64,000 bases of DNA from GCA-2705995 sp965661625. Lineage in GTDB: Bacteria; Bacteroidota; Bacteroidia; Flavobacteriales_G; Salibacteraceae. Every line of letters begins with the position of its first letter. The first letter of the stretch is position 1. The notes under the pieces were generated by a model. The model had not been told where the DNA came from and made no database searches. It saw only the letters and a program-made list of their open reading frames with translations. The stretch covers positions 62,001 to 126,000 of the forward strand of contig CBFIEM010000004.1 of the NCBI GenBank assembly GCA_965661625.1. The letters are read 5' to 3'. Position numbers and translations under genes: made by a program. Positions 45,903-54,048 of this stretch are shown piece by piece.

Positions 45903-48176
45903 ATGGAAAACTTAATCTACTTCATCCCGATTTTCGGACTTATTGGCCTTGTATATATGGCCTTTCTTTCATCTTGGGTAAAGAAACAAGATGCTGGTGA
46001 TGACAAAATGAAAAACCTTGCGAACTACATTCATGAAGGCGCTTTGGCGTTCTTGAATGCAGAGTATCGCGTTCTAGCAATTTTCGTAGTAATAGCAGGT
46101 GTTCTGTTAGGCATTATTTCATACGTTGTGCCAACAACTCCGTGGTTTATTGTTGTAGCATTTGTCTTTGGTGCATTATTTTCAGCGGTTGCTGGTAACA
46201 TCGGAATGCGCATTGCGACGCAAGCGAATGTGAGAACAACTCAAGCTGCACGCACGAGTTTACCAAAAGCACTGCGCGTTTCATTTGCTGGAGGAACAGT
46301 GATGGGACTTGGCGTTGCTGGTCTTGCTGTATTCGGGCTTAGTGTGCTGTTTATTGTTTTGGTAGGTATGTTCATAAAAGGTGAACAATCATTCTATCAT
46401 GAAATGACCATGGTGCTTGAAGCATTAGCTGGGTTTTCACTTGGAGCTGAGTCAATCGCGTTATTTGCTCGTGTTGGGGGTGGTATTTACACCAAAGCAG
46501 CTGACGTTGGAGCTGACCTGGTTGGTAAGGTAGAGGCTGGAATCCCAGAAGATGACCCTAGAAACCCAGCTACAATCGCTGATAATGTAGGAGATAACGT
46601 AGGTGATGTTGCAGGTATGGGTGCCGATCTTTTCGGCTCATATGTTGCAACCGTGCTAGCCGCTATGGTTTTAGGGAACTATGTTATTAATGACATGACT
46701 ATATCGAGTGGTAGCCCGTTTGTTGATCAATTTGGTAACATGGGACCTATTTTACTTCCTATTGTAATAGCAGGCCTTGGTATTATCTTCAGCATCTTGG
46801 GTACATTTTTTATTCGCATTTCATCTAATGAAGCCCGTGAAGCTCAAGTTCAAGCAGCATTGAATAAAGGTAACTGGACTTCAATTATCTTAACAGCTGT
46901 AGCTTCTTTCTTTTTGATTAAATGGATGTTGCCTACCGAAATGAGCATGGACTTTTTCGGTATTGGAATCAAGTCTGTTTCATCAATGGATGTTTTTGGT
47001 TCAGTAGTAATCGGTTTGGTTGTAGGTGGTTTAATATCATACTTTACCGAATACTATACGGGGTTAGGTAAAAAACCCATTATTGACATTGTTCAGAAAT
47101 CAGCGACAGGAGCTGCTACGAATATCATTGCAGGTTTATCAGTAGGTATGATTTCTACCTTCGCTCCAACATTGTTGTTCGCCGGAGCTATTTGGGGTGC
47201 ATATACATTTGCTGGTTTTTACGGAGTTGCTATCGCAGCTTCAGCAATGATGGCGACTACAGCAATGCAGTTAGCTATTGATGCTTTTGGACCGATTGCC
47301 GATAACGCCGGAGGAATTGCTGAAATGAGTGAACTTCCAGAAGAGGTTCGTGAACGTACCGATATCCTTGATTCAGTTGGTAACACTACAGCTGCTATTG
47401 GTAAAGGATTTGCTATTGCTTCAGCTGCATTAACAGCACTTGCGCTTTTTGCAGCGTACGTAACTTTCACTGGAATCGAAGGGATTAATATTTTCAAAGC
47501 TGATGTACTTGCAGCTCTTTTTATTGGAGGAATGATTCCAGTGGTATTCTCGGCATTAGCTATGAAATCTGTTGGTAAAGCTGCCATGGAAATGGTTAAA
47601 GAAGTTCGTCGTCAGTTCAAGGAAATCCCTGGAATAATGGAATACAAAGCTGAGCCAGAATATGGCAAATGTGTTGACATTTCGACACGTGCTGCTTTGC
47701 GTGAAATGATGTTGCCGGGTGCACTTACTATTGTTATGCCATTGCTTGTTGGTTTTATTATGGGTGCAGAAGCACTTGGTGCATACATGGCAGGTGTTGC
47801 CGTATCAGGTGTTATGTGGGCTATTTTTCAGAATAATGCCGGAGGAGCTTGGGATAATGCAAAGAAATCTTTTGAAGCAGGAATTGAGATTGACGGAGTG
47901 ATGACTTACAAAGGTTCTGAAGCTCATAAAGCGGCAGTAACTGGAGATACAGTAGGAGATCCTTTCAAGGATACTTCTGGTCCATCTATGAATATCCTAA
48001 TTAAGCTTACTTGTCTTGTGGGATTAGTTATTGCCCCCATATTAGGACAAATCTCAGGTAACGGTCATGGAGAAGGAACTACTTCCGAAGAGGCTCATCG
48101 CATTGAAACAGAAGTTAATGACATGGAGCTTGAAGCAGATGAATCAACTACATACGAACAAGAAGTAGCAGAATAA
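45903..48176 (+). CDS. hppA: Membrane-bound ion-translocating pyrophosphatase
   Basis: 757 residues, about 16 membrane spans. The hydrolytic site is intact: DVGADLVGKVEAGIPEDDPR and NVGDNVGDVAGMGADLFGSY. The sequence GNTTAAIGKGFAIASAALTA has Ala where the K+-independent type has Lys, so this is probably the K+-dependent subfamily. It pumps H+ or Na+ using PPi; which ion cannot be settled by eye. An acidic cytoplasmic/periplasmic tail (~45 residues, Glu/Thr-rich) follows the last span. A strong terminator comes right after. Confidence 0.96.
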   Translation: MENLIYFIPIFGLIGLVYMAFLSSWVKKQDAGDDKMKNLANYIHEGALAFLNAEYRVLAIFVVIAGVLLGIISYVVPTTPWFIVVAFVFGALFSAVAGNIGMRIATQANVRTTQAARTSLPKALRVSFAGGTVMGLGVAGLAVFGLSVLFIVLVGMFIKGEQSFYHEMTMVLEALAGFSLGAESIALFARVGGGIYTKAADVGADLVGKVEAGIPEDDPRNPATIADNVGDNVGDVAGMGADLFGSYVATVLAAMVLGNYVINDMTISSGSPFVDQFGNMGPILLPIVIAGLGIIFSILGTFFIRISSNEAREAQVQAALNKGNWTSIILTAVASFFLIKWMLPTEMSMDFFGIGIKSVSSMDVFGSVVIGLVVGGLISYFTEYYTGLGKKPIIDIVQKSATGAATNIIAGLSVGMISTFAPTLLFAGAIWGAYTFAGFYGVAIAASAMMATTAMQLAIDAFGPIADNAGGIAEMSELPEEVRERTDILDSVGNTTAAIGKGFAIASAALTALALFAAYVTFTGIEGINIFKADVLAALFIGGMIPVVFSALAMKSVGKAAMEMVKEVRRQFKEIPGIMEYKAEPEYGKCVDISTRAALREMMLPGALTIVMPLLVGFIMGAEALGAYMAGVAVSGVMWAIFQNNAGGAWDNAKKSFEAGIEIDGVMTYKGSEAHKAAVTGDTVGDPFKDTSGPSMNILIKLTCLVGLVIAPILGQISGNGHGEGTTSEEAHRIETEVNDMELEADESTTYEQEVAE

Positions 48177-48197
48177 AATAAACATTACATCAACAAG

Positions 48198-48231
48198 AAA
48201 GCCCTGTGGTAACTATCACAGGGCTTTTTTT
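48198..48231 (+). terminator. Intrinsic terminator after hppA
   Basis: GCCCTGTG (48201-48208), eight-base loop, CACAGGGC (48217-48224), then seven T to 48231; flanking AAA/TTT extends the stem. Confidence 0.92.
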
Positions 48232-48244
48232 ATATTTTCACCCT

Positions 48245-48802
48245 ATGAAAACATTTATTTATTCAATTTCACTAATCGCACTTACATTTTTATCCTTGCT
48301 AGCTCAATCCCAACATGTGTTAAAATGGCGCACGGGTGAACGACTTACTTGGAACGATTTTCAAGCACTCCCCCAACATGACGCATGGCAAAGCGCTGTA
48401 ACTTCAACTTCATTTAGTTTAAAGCCAGTTGTTGTTGGTGATCACGTAAAGGTTTACGTATTCAGTTACTTTGACAAATCAAAATCCTGGGTTAAACCAG
48501 GTCATAAACAATATAACCTCTTACTGCATGAACAGGGGCATTTTGACCTAAGGGAACTGTACACACGGAAGCTTAAGAAAGCTCTCACCAAATTGAAAGC
48601 CAACCGCAAGAATATTAACCGCAAACTAAACCGACTCTTTAAGAAAAATGCGAAAGCCTTTCAAAAAGCCAATAAGAAGTACGATAAACAAACCAATTAT
48701 TCGCGTAAAAAAGATGACCAACGCCAATGGGCACAGTACATTATTGATGAGCTTATTGAGTACAAGTCATACACACAGGAGTACATATTAATTGAGCTGT
48801 AG
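48245..48802 (+). CDS. DUF922-family secreted protein, putative Zn protease
   Basis: 185 residues. A signal peptide (KTFIYSISLIALTFLSLLAQ) precedes the DUF922 domain (LKWRTGERLTWNDFQALP, then NLLLHEQGHFDLRELYTRKL). HEQGH matches HExxH, so a zinc metallopeptidase is predicted for the family; activity is unproven. The C-terminal half is very Lys/Asn-rich. The ATG at 48245 is chosen because an upstream frame (to 48206) would begin inside the hppA terminator. Confidence 0.85.
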   Translation: MKTFIYSISLIALTFLSLLAQSQHVLKWRTGERLTWNDFQALPQHDAWQSAVTSTSFSLKPVVVGDHVKVYVFSYFDKSKSWVKPGHKQYNLLLHEQGHFDLRELYTRKLKKALTKLKANRKNINRKLNRLFKKNAKAFQKANKKYDKQTNYSRKKDDQRQWAQYIIDELIEYKSYTQEYILIEL

Positions 48803-48937
48803 GTGCACCTTTCGGAGGTTATTCACAGTTAAGTCTTAATATGTTCTGAAGTTATAAACAGTTTCACCACATCTAAAAAGAGTAACTTTTGTCCGGCAAA
48901 ATGCCTTTAAACATATTTATCACTTAATCTTTTTACG

Positions 48938-49648
48938 ATGAAAAAAGTATTACTTTTTGCAGTGGCTGCGTGTTTCTCACTAGCCAGCTTTGCACAAGAT
49001 GGAGGACCTGAAGGTCCAGTTGGGAAAAAAGGTCAATCCATTCTACCTGCTGCAGGTGACTGGATGCTCGGTCTAGATGCTACACCGTACCTCAACTATG
49101 CTGGTAACTTATTCAATTCAGGGAATACTTCACCATCATCAGCTTTCGTTAATGGGTATCAAACCATTTTTGGAAAATACATGATTACCGACATGACTGC
49201 ATGGCGGGGACAAGCGCGTATTGGGTTTAACAACTACTCTGAATCAGCAGATGACTTAGACTCATCTAACACTGCGCTAAACATTACGCTTGGATTCGGT
49301 AAAGAATGGCGTAAAGGAAATCGCAGGCTTCAAGGTATTTATGGAGCTGAAGCACTATTGAACATCGCTTCAAATTCAGCAAAATCTACAATTCAAGATA
49401 TCGAGACAGAACAAACATCTGGCCTTGGTCTTGGCGTAGGTGTTCGAGGATTTGTAGGAGCTGAATATTTCATTTTCCCTAAACTATCGGTTGGTGCTGA
49501 ATTCGGCTGGGGTTTGATGTTTATGTCTCAAGGCGAAGGTGAAACAACTGTCGATGGCAATACCATAAGTAAGACAGCCTCAAGCAACACAATCAGCGTT
49601 GACACAGACAATGCAAATGGTGTTCTAAAACTACTTCTTTACTTTTGA
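48938..49648 (+). CDS. Small outer-membrane beta-barrel protein
   Basis: 236 residues, signal peptide (KKVLLFAVAACFSLASFAQ), then Gly-rich alternating strands (WRGQARIGFNNYSESAD, LGLGVGVRGFVGAEYFIF) ending in LLLYF, the usual aromatic end of a barrel. Probably an eight-stranded OmpW/OmpA-like pore or adhesin-type barrel of the OMP_b-brl class. No specific role is evident. The leader holds GTAACTTTTG (about 48882-48891), close to but not exactly a -7 box. Confidence 0.8.
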   Translation: MKKVLLFAVAACFSLASFAQDGGPEGPVGKKGQSILPAAGDWMLGLDATPYLNYAGNLFNSGNTSPSSAFVNGYQTIFGKYMITDMTAWRGQARIGFNNYSESADDLDSSNTALNITLGFGKEWRKGNRRLQGIYGAEALLNIASNSAKSTIQDIETEQTSGLGLGVGVRGFVGAEYFIFPKLSVGAEFGWGLMFMSQGEGETTVDGNTISKTASSNTISVDTDNANGVLKLLLYF

Positions 49649-49663
49649 TAGTGCTAGACATCT

Positions 49664-49698
49664 AAAAAAAAAGGGCGTTTTCAACGCCCTTTTTTTTT
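49664..49698. terminator. Bidirectional terminator between the barrel gene and the deoxynucleoside kinase gene
   Basis: Nine A, then GGGCGTT, loop TTC, AACGCCC, then nine T (49690-49698). The T tract continues into the stop codon of the minus-strand kinase gene. It can end transcription in both directions. Confidence 0.9.
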
Positions 49699-50311
49699 AG
49701 AATAACCCGTGTAATTCAGTATCTATTTTGTGGATTATTAATCCGAGGTCCTCTTTATCTTCTTTGAAGTTGTTATTATCAACATCAATAACGAGCAGGT
49801 TCCCTTTATCATAAGTTGAAATCCAGGCTTCATACCTCTCATTGAGTCGTTTGAGGTAATCCAAGCGGATTGCTTCTTCGTATTCACGACCACGCTGTTG
49901 AATCTGATTAACAAGGGTAGGAACACTTGCGCGTAAATATATCAGCAGATCTGGAGCTTGAATAAAGCCATCCATTAAATTGAACAGGCTAAAGTAGTTC
50001 TCAAAATCTCGAGTTGTCATCAGGCCCATTGCATGAAGGTTTGGTGCAAAAATGTATGCATCCTCATAGATAGTTCGGTCTTGAATCACCTTTTTTCCGC
50101 TATTTCTTATATCCATTACCTGATTAAACCTTGAATTCAAGAAGTAAATCTGCAGGTTAAAGGACCAGCGTTGCATTTCATTATAAAAATCGTTCAAGTA
50201 CGGATTCTCATCTACATCCTCAAAATTAGGTTCCCATGAGTAATGATTTGATAATAACTCCGTTAGTGTCGTTTTTCCCGACCCAATATTTCCCGCTACT
50301 GCAACGTGCAT
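49697..50311 (-). CDS. Deoxynucleoside kinase
   Basis: 204 residues. P-loop GNIGSGKTTLTELL, the dNK DR(S/T) motif in VIQDRTIYEDAYIFA and the lid QQRGREYE. It phosphorylates deoxyribonucleosides for dNTP salvage. It is the typical form, in contrast with the second kinase at 56478, whose equivalent motif differs. It is the last gene of a minus-strand trio with GH3 and a secreted protein, with a 48-base gap before it. Confidence 0.92.
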   Translation of the reverse strand: MHVAVAGNIGSGKTTLTELLSNHYSWEPNFEDVDENPYLNDFYNEMQRWSFNLQIYFLNSRFNQVMDIRNSGKKVIQDRTIYEDAYIFAPNLHAMGLMTTRDFENYFSLFNLMDGFIQAPDLLIYLRASVPTLVNQIQQRGREYEEAIRLDYLKRLNERYEAWISTYDKGNLLVIDVDNNNFKEDKEDLGLIIHKIDTELHGLF

Positions 50312-50359
50312 AATATTCCAGATTTATTTTGGTAGAAAGCACTCAAAAATAACGTTTTC

Positions 50360-51175
50360 CTATTGATTGAATTGGTAAAGGAACGCCTGTTTTTTAGTGG
50401 ATAGAAGAAGCTTGTTTTCAAAAACCGAAAAGTCTGTAAAATCACCTTGTGGAAGGTGAATTTCAGTTTGTGTTTGATCTTTAAGTTGATAAACTACTAA
50501 CTGTTGATCACGCATGCAGTATAGGGTTTCCTTATGAATCCAAAAAGCATCAACATTAGGGATAGGTATTGTTTTGTAATAGGTTCCATAGACATCAAAC
50601 ACACGTACCCCTACCTCATCCCTGCCATAAACCCAATTTCCCGCCTCCCTTAACTCAATTAAATCTAAGTCCGAGCCTACAGTTTGCTGCAGGTTTGCGG
50701 TGCGATTCGTTACCTCCAAGTTCCTATTAAGCCGTACCAATTCAAAACTAAATTGATCGTAAATCCATAAACCTGCATCATAAGACGTACAAACGGCAGA
50801 AGCTTGGACATAGCCTAAGTTGGCCAAGGAAAGTGGTTCCCCGCGAACCATCAACTTGTTATCAGTAATCACTACCTGATTAAAGTCGCGGTAAAAAAGC
50901 ACCAACTTAAGTGGGTTAGTTGCATCCAAAAACTGGGGTGTTCCAAAAAGTTTAAAACTCTCCCTTATCTCCTCTTTCCCGCCTTGACTGAACTTGATTA
51001 GTTCGTCACCATCTAATATGTAAAACCATCCTACCCGGTCAAAGGCAACCTCCTCACCTCCTTTTGGCAGCGTGAAAAGTAATTCCAAATTTGATTGTTG
51101 CGCACTTAGTTGCCCGAAGGTTAAAGCACTAACGACCCATGTAATCCAATAAGCTCTCAACATAATTGCGTTCAT
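50360..51175 (-). CDS. Secreted protein, beta-propeller-like, unknown
   Basis: 271 residues with a signal peptide (YWITWVVSALTFGQLSAQ). The mature part is a series of short beta hairpins with repeats of the kind F-x-R-x-G-W-x-Y (VAFDRVGWFYILDGDELIKF; LREAGNWVYGRDEVGVRVF; NKLLLSTKKQAFLYQF), suggesting a five- to seven-blade propeller. No family name is recognised. It overlaps the 3' end of the GH3-family gene by 47 bases, which implies tight co-expression and perhaps a functional link. Confidence 0.75.
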   Translation of the reverse strand: MNAIMLRAYWITWVVSALTFGQLSAQQSNLELLFTLPKGGEEVAFDRVGWFYILDGDELIKFSQGGKEEIRESFKLFGTPQFLDATNPLKLVLFYRDFNQVVITDNKLMVRGEPLSLANLGYVQASAVCTSYDAGLWIYDQFSFELVRLNRNLEVTNRTANLQQTVGSDLDLIELREAGNWVYGRDEVGVRVFDVYGTYYKTIPIPNVDAFWIHKETLYCMRDQQLVVYQLKDQTQTEIHLPQGDFTDFSVFENKLLLSTKKQAFLYQFNQ

Positions 51176-52655
51176 TTGATAATCGGGGAACTTTGTGCTG
51201 CCCTCCTAATTTTCCCCTTTTCTTCATCCACCCATAAAAGGTCCCTGCTGGAGCCTCATGTAATTTTAGTTCATCCAACACGAAACCTTTGTAGCGCTTG
51301 GCTTCATAATCCGAGTTAATTGATTGAAGCGCCCTGTCAAGCTCAGTAACAAATTGAGCTAAGTCGCTCGGCCTTCTTTCAAATTCAACGATCCACTCGT
51401 GTGCGCCTTTTGAGTCACCTTCCATAAAAACTGGGCAAGCAGTATAGTCTTTAACGCTTGCGTTGCAATTGTCGCATGCCATACTCAATGCGCGTTCTGC
51501 GTTGTCAATAATCAGTTCTTCACCAAAAACATTAATGTGATGCTTCGTTCTCCCTGTGATTTGTATCCGAAAAGGCCTCAAAGACGTAAACTTAACGGTA
51601 TCGCCAATCATGTACCTCCACAAGCCTCCATTTGTTGAGATAACCAAAGCATAGTTTGTATCGAGGACCACCTCATCTAAGGATTTAGTGTCTGGAAACT
51701 CTTTTCCCAATTCATTCATGGGTAAGAATTCATAAAAAATCCCATAGTCAAGCATCAACAGTAAGGAGTTTTCACCCCCGGTAAAGTCATCCTGTATTCC
51801 GAAAAACCCTTCTGAAGCATTATAATTTTCAAGGTAAGTGACATGATCGCTTCCTATTAACTCGCGATATTGAGACAGATACGGCTTAAAACTAACTCCT
51901 CCATGAGCGTAGAGTTCTAAGTTTGGCCAAACATCAATTATATGTTGTGCGTTTTTTAATTCAAGTACCTTTTTCAATAAAACTAAAGTCCAGCTGGGAA
52001 CCCCAGCTATACTCGTAATATCTTGCTCGGCTGTTACCTCAGCCATCCTTTCAAGCTTCTCCTCCCACTCTGACATAAGAGCCACCTCCATGGATGGTGT
52101 ACGTTGGTATTCTGCCCAAAATGGCAAGTTCTTGATAATTACAGCTGACAGGTCTCCATAATATGAATCTTCACTAAATTGGTTCACCTCACTACTCCCG
52201 CCTAGAACAAGGCCCTTACCAGTGAACAAGCGTGAATCTGGATTATAATTGTAGTAGATCGAAATGAGGTCTTTCCCTCCTTTGTAATGACAGTCCTCTA
52301 ACGATTCTTTGGAAACTGGAATAAACTTACTCTTATCGGCCGTCGTTCCAGAAGATTTTGCGAACCACTTTATTTCAGAAGGCCATAAAATCCCCTGTTC
52401 ACCTTTAATGGTGAGGTCAATAAAAGGTTTTATGGATTCATAATCCTGAATAGGAACGCGCGCTTTAAACGTACTTAAGTCCGTGATAGACCGATAATCA
52501 TATTTCCTTCCCCATTCAGTATCCTCCGCTGCACGTATCAGTTTACCAAACCACTCAAACTGAACCTCCTCCGGGTATTTTTTAAACAGCTCTATTTGAT
52601 GAAAGCGCTTTTTCATCACCCATGCCACTATCGAGTTTCGTAAATCTTCTACCAT
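51129..52655 (-). CDS. GH3-family acyl-adenylating protein
   Basis: 508 residues of the GH3 (auxin-responsive promoter) family: IKWFAKSSGTTADKSKFIPVS is the ATP-binding P-loop-like motif, and YNASEGFFGIQ and VISTNGGLWRYMIGDTVKF are conserved adenylation motifs. Plant GH3 enzymes conjugate amino acids to hormones; the bacterial substrate is unknown. The ATG at 52655 is chosen over the ATG at 52691 because TATTTTCG (52664-52671), a -7-like box, lies between them. It overlaps the secreted-protein gene by 47 bases. Confidence 0.88.
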   Translation of the reverse strand: MVEDLRNSIVAWVMKKRFHQIELFKKYPEEVQFEWFGKLIRAAEDTEWGRKYDYRSITDLSTFKARVPIQDYESIKPFIDLTIKGEQGILWPSEIKWFAKSSGTTADKSKFIPVSKESLEDCHYKGGKDLISIYYNYNPDSRLFTGKGLVLGGSSEVNQFSEDSYYGDLSAVIIKNLPFWAEYQRTPSMEVALMSEWEEKLERMAEVTAEQDITSIAGVPSWTLVLLKKVLELKNAQHIIDVWPNLELYAHGGVSFKPYLSQYRELIGSDHVTYLENYNASEGFFGIQDDFTGGENSLLLMLDYGIFYEFLPMNELGKEFPDTKSLDEVVLDTNYALVISTNGGLWRYMIGDTVKFTSLRPFRIQITGRTKHHINVFGEELIIDNAERALSMACDNCNASVKDYTACPVFMEGDSKGAHEWIVEFERRPSDLAQFVTELDRALQSINSDYEAKRYKGFVLDELKLHEAPAGTFYGWMKKRGKLGGQHKVPRLSNERNYVESLLDYMGR

Positions 52656-52705
52656 ATTGCTAGCGAAAATAAAGATTCCATACCTTCCCATTAAATTACA
52701 GCCGT

Positions 52706-53998
52706 ATGAATCTACACCGCGCTTTAATCAGCCTTTTACTTATTTGTTGTGGACATCTTTCAAAAGCTCAAGTGGCTATCAACCCGCAGTACAGTAATAT
52801 CGCTGAGGGGGTCTCAAACAATGCCGTGTGCGGAGCGGTAAATGATCAGGGAAATCAAGTGATCTATTCATTTGCAGGAATCGACTCTACATTGCAATTC
52901 TCTGGAATCCATTTAAAAAACTGGAGTTACAATGTTGACCAAGACGCTTTCTCCAGCTTACCAGAATTACCTGACACCTTAGGCAAAATAGCTGCAGCTG
53001 CCAGTGTAATAGGAGACACAATCTACATTGTAGGAGGTTATCATGTAGACTCAACTGGTGCTGAATTTTCAAGTAATCGCATCCATCGATTCAACATTCG
53101 TTCGAATCAATTTGAACCAGATGGCTCTCCAATCCCGGTCGCGATTGACGATCATGTTCAAGGTGTATGGAGAAATCAGCTTTTATACGTCGTTACGGGT
53201 TAGAGCAACAATGGGAATACGAGACTGGTTCAGATTTATAACCCCAAAACAGATACCTGGACACAAGGAACGCCAATGCCTTTAACAAATCAATATCGAT
53301 CATTTGGAGCAGCAGGAGTCATCCTAGGTGATACCATATATTTTTATGGAGGCGCAAGCAGTGGGGCAGGTTTTCCTATTCAAAACTACTTGCGAAAAGG
53401 AGGAATAGATCCTCAAAACCCTACCGATATAACATGGTACATAGACACCCTTCCTCAAGTTGATGTTATGTATCGAGGAGCAGCGTTTGCATTCGGCACT
53501 TCCATATACTTTATCGGAGGGTCTCGGGAAACCTATAACTACAATGGACTAACCTACAGTAACAACAGCCCAGCTCCTCCTACCAATTCAATCTACAGTT
53601 ATGAAAGTTTTAGTGGTAATTTTTACAAAGTGAACAATTCAAATTCTCTCCCAATGGATTTAAGACAGGTTGCCTGCTTTTCTGATGTAGGCTACATATG
53701 GGGAGGGTTGGATCAACAGCTTAACCCCTTCAAACAAATTACACAGATTACACTTCTCCCCAATAGCCTTGAAGGTGAAAGTATGAACCATCAAGTGCTC
53801 GCTTATCCATCTCCATTTTCCAATAGGATTCATTTAGTAGACGATTTTGATTGGTTTGGAGTGTTCAGCGCTCAGGGTGAGCTCATGCTTCAAGGCAGCA
53901 GTAAGAGAACGGTACTGACAGAAACACTTCCAAAGGGACTTTACATTTTAAAAGCTTTGCATGGTGGCGAATGGCTTTCTCAGCAAATTGTTAAATAA
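52706..53998 (+). pseudogene. Kelch-repeat type IX cargo protein gene with in-frame TAG
   Basis: One frame of 430 codons with a single stop, TAG at codon 166 (53201-53203), in the context LLYVVTG-stop-SNNGNTRLVQIYN. Kelch repeats of this kind normally have VTGWS there, so TGG is the probable ancestor (one G to A change). A signal peptide precedes; Kelch repeats run on both sides (DTIYIVGGYH, DTIYFYGGASS, TSIYFIGGSRE). A type-A sorting domain closes the protein (YPSPFSNRIHL, LPKGLYILK, WLSQQIVK). Downstream sequence is undamaged. It may be a fresh pseudogene, an error or a suppressed stop. Confidence 0.82.
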
Positions 53999-54002
53999 AA
54001 AA

Positions 54003-54022
54003 AGCCCTTCGTGAAAAGGGCT
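54003..54022 (-). terminator. Terminator between the Kelch gene and sppA
   Basis: AGCCCTT pairs with AAGGGCT around a six-base loop. On the minus strand seven T follow, so it ends the sppA transcript; the plus-strand gene may use it as well. Confidence 0.8.
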
Positions 54023-54048
54023 CTTGATTATATGAATCATTGAGAAAC

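Noticed and set aside
26814..53203. Genome-wide stop codon reassignment as the reason for the three in-frame stops
   Set aside because: TAG is a true stop for ctaA (5627) and hemH (19138-19140), and TGA ends lnt (18116-18118), so neither codon is generally reassigned.
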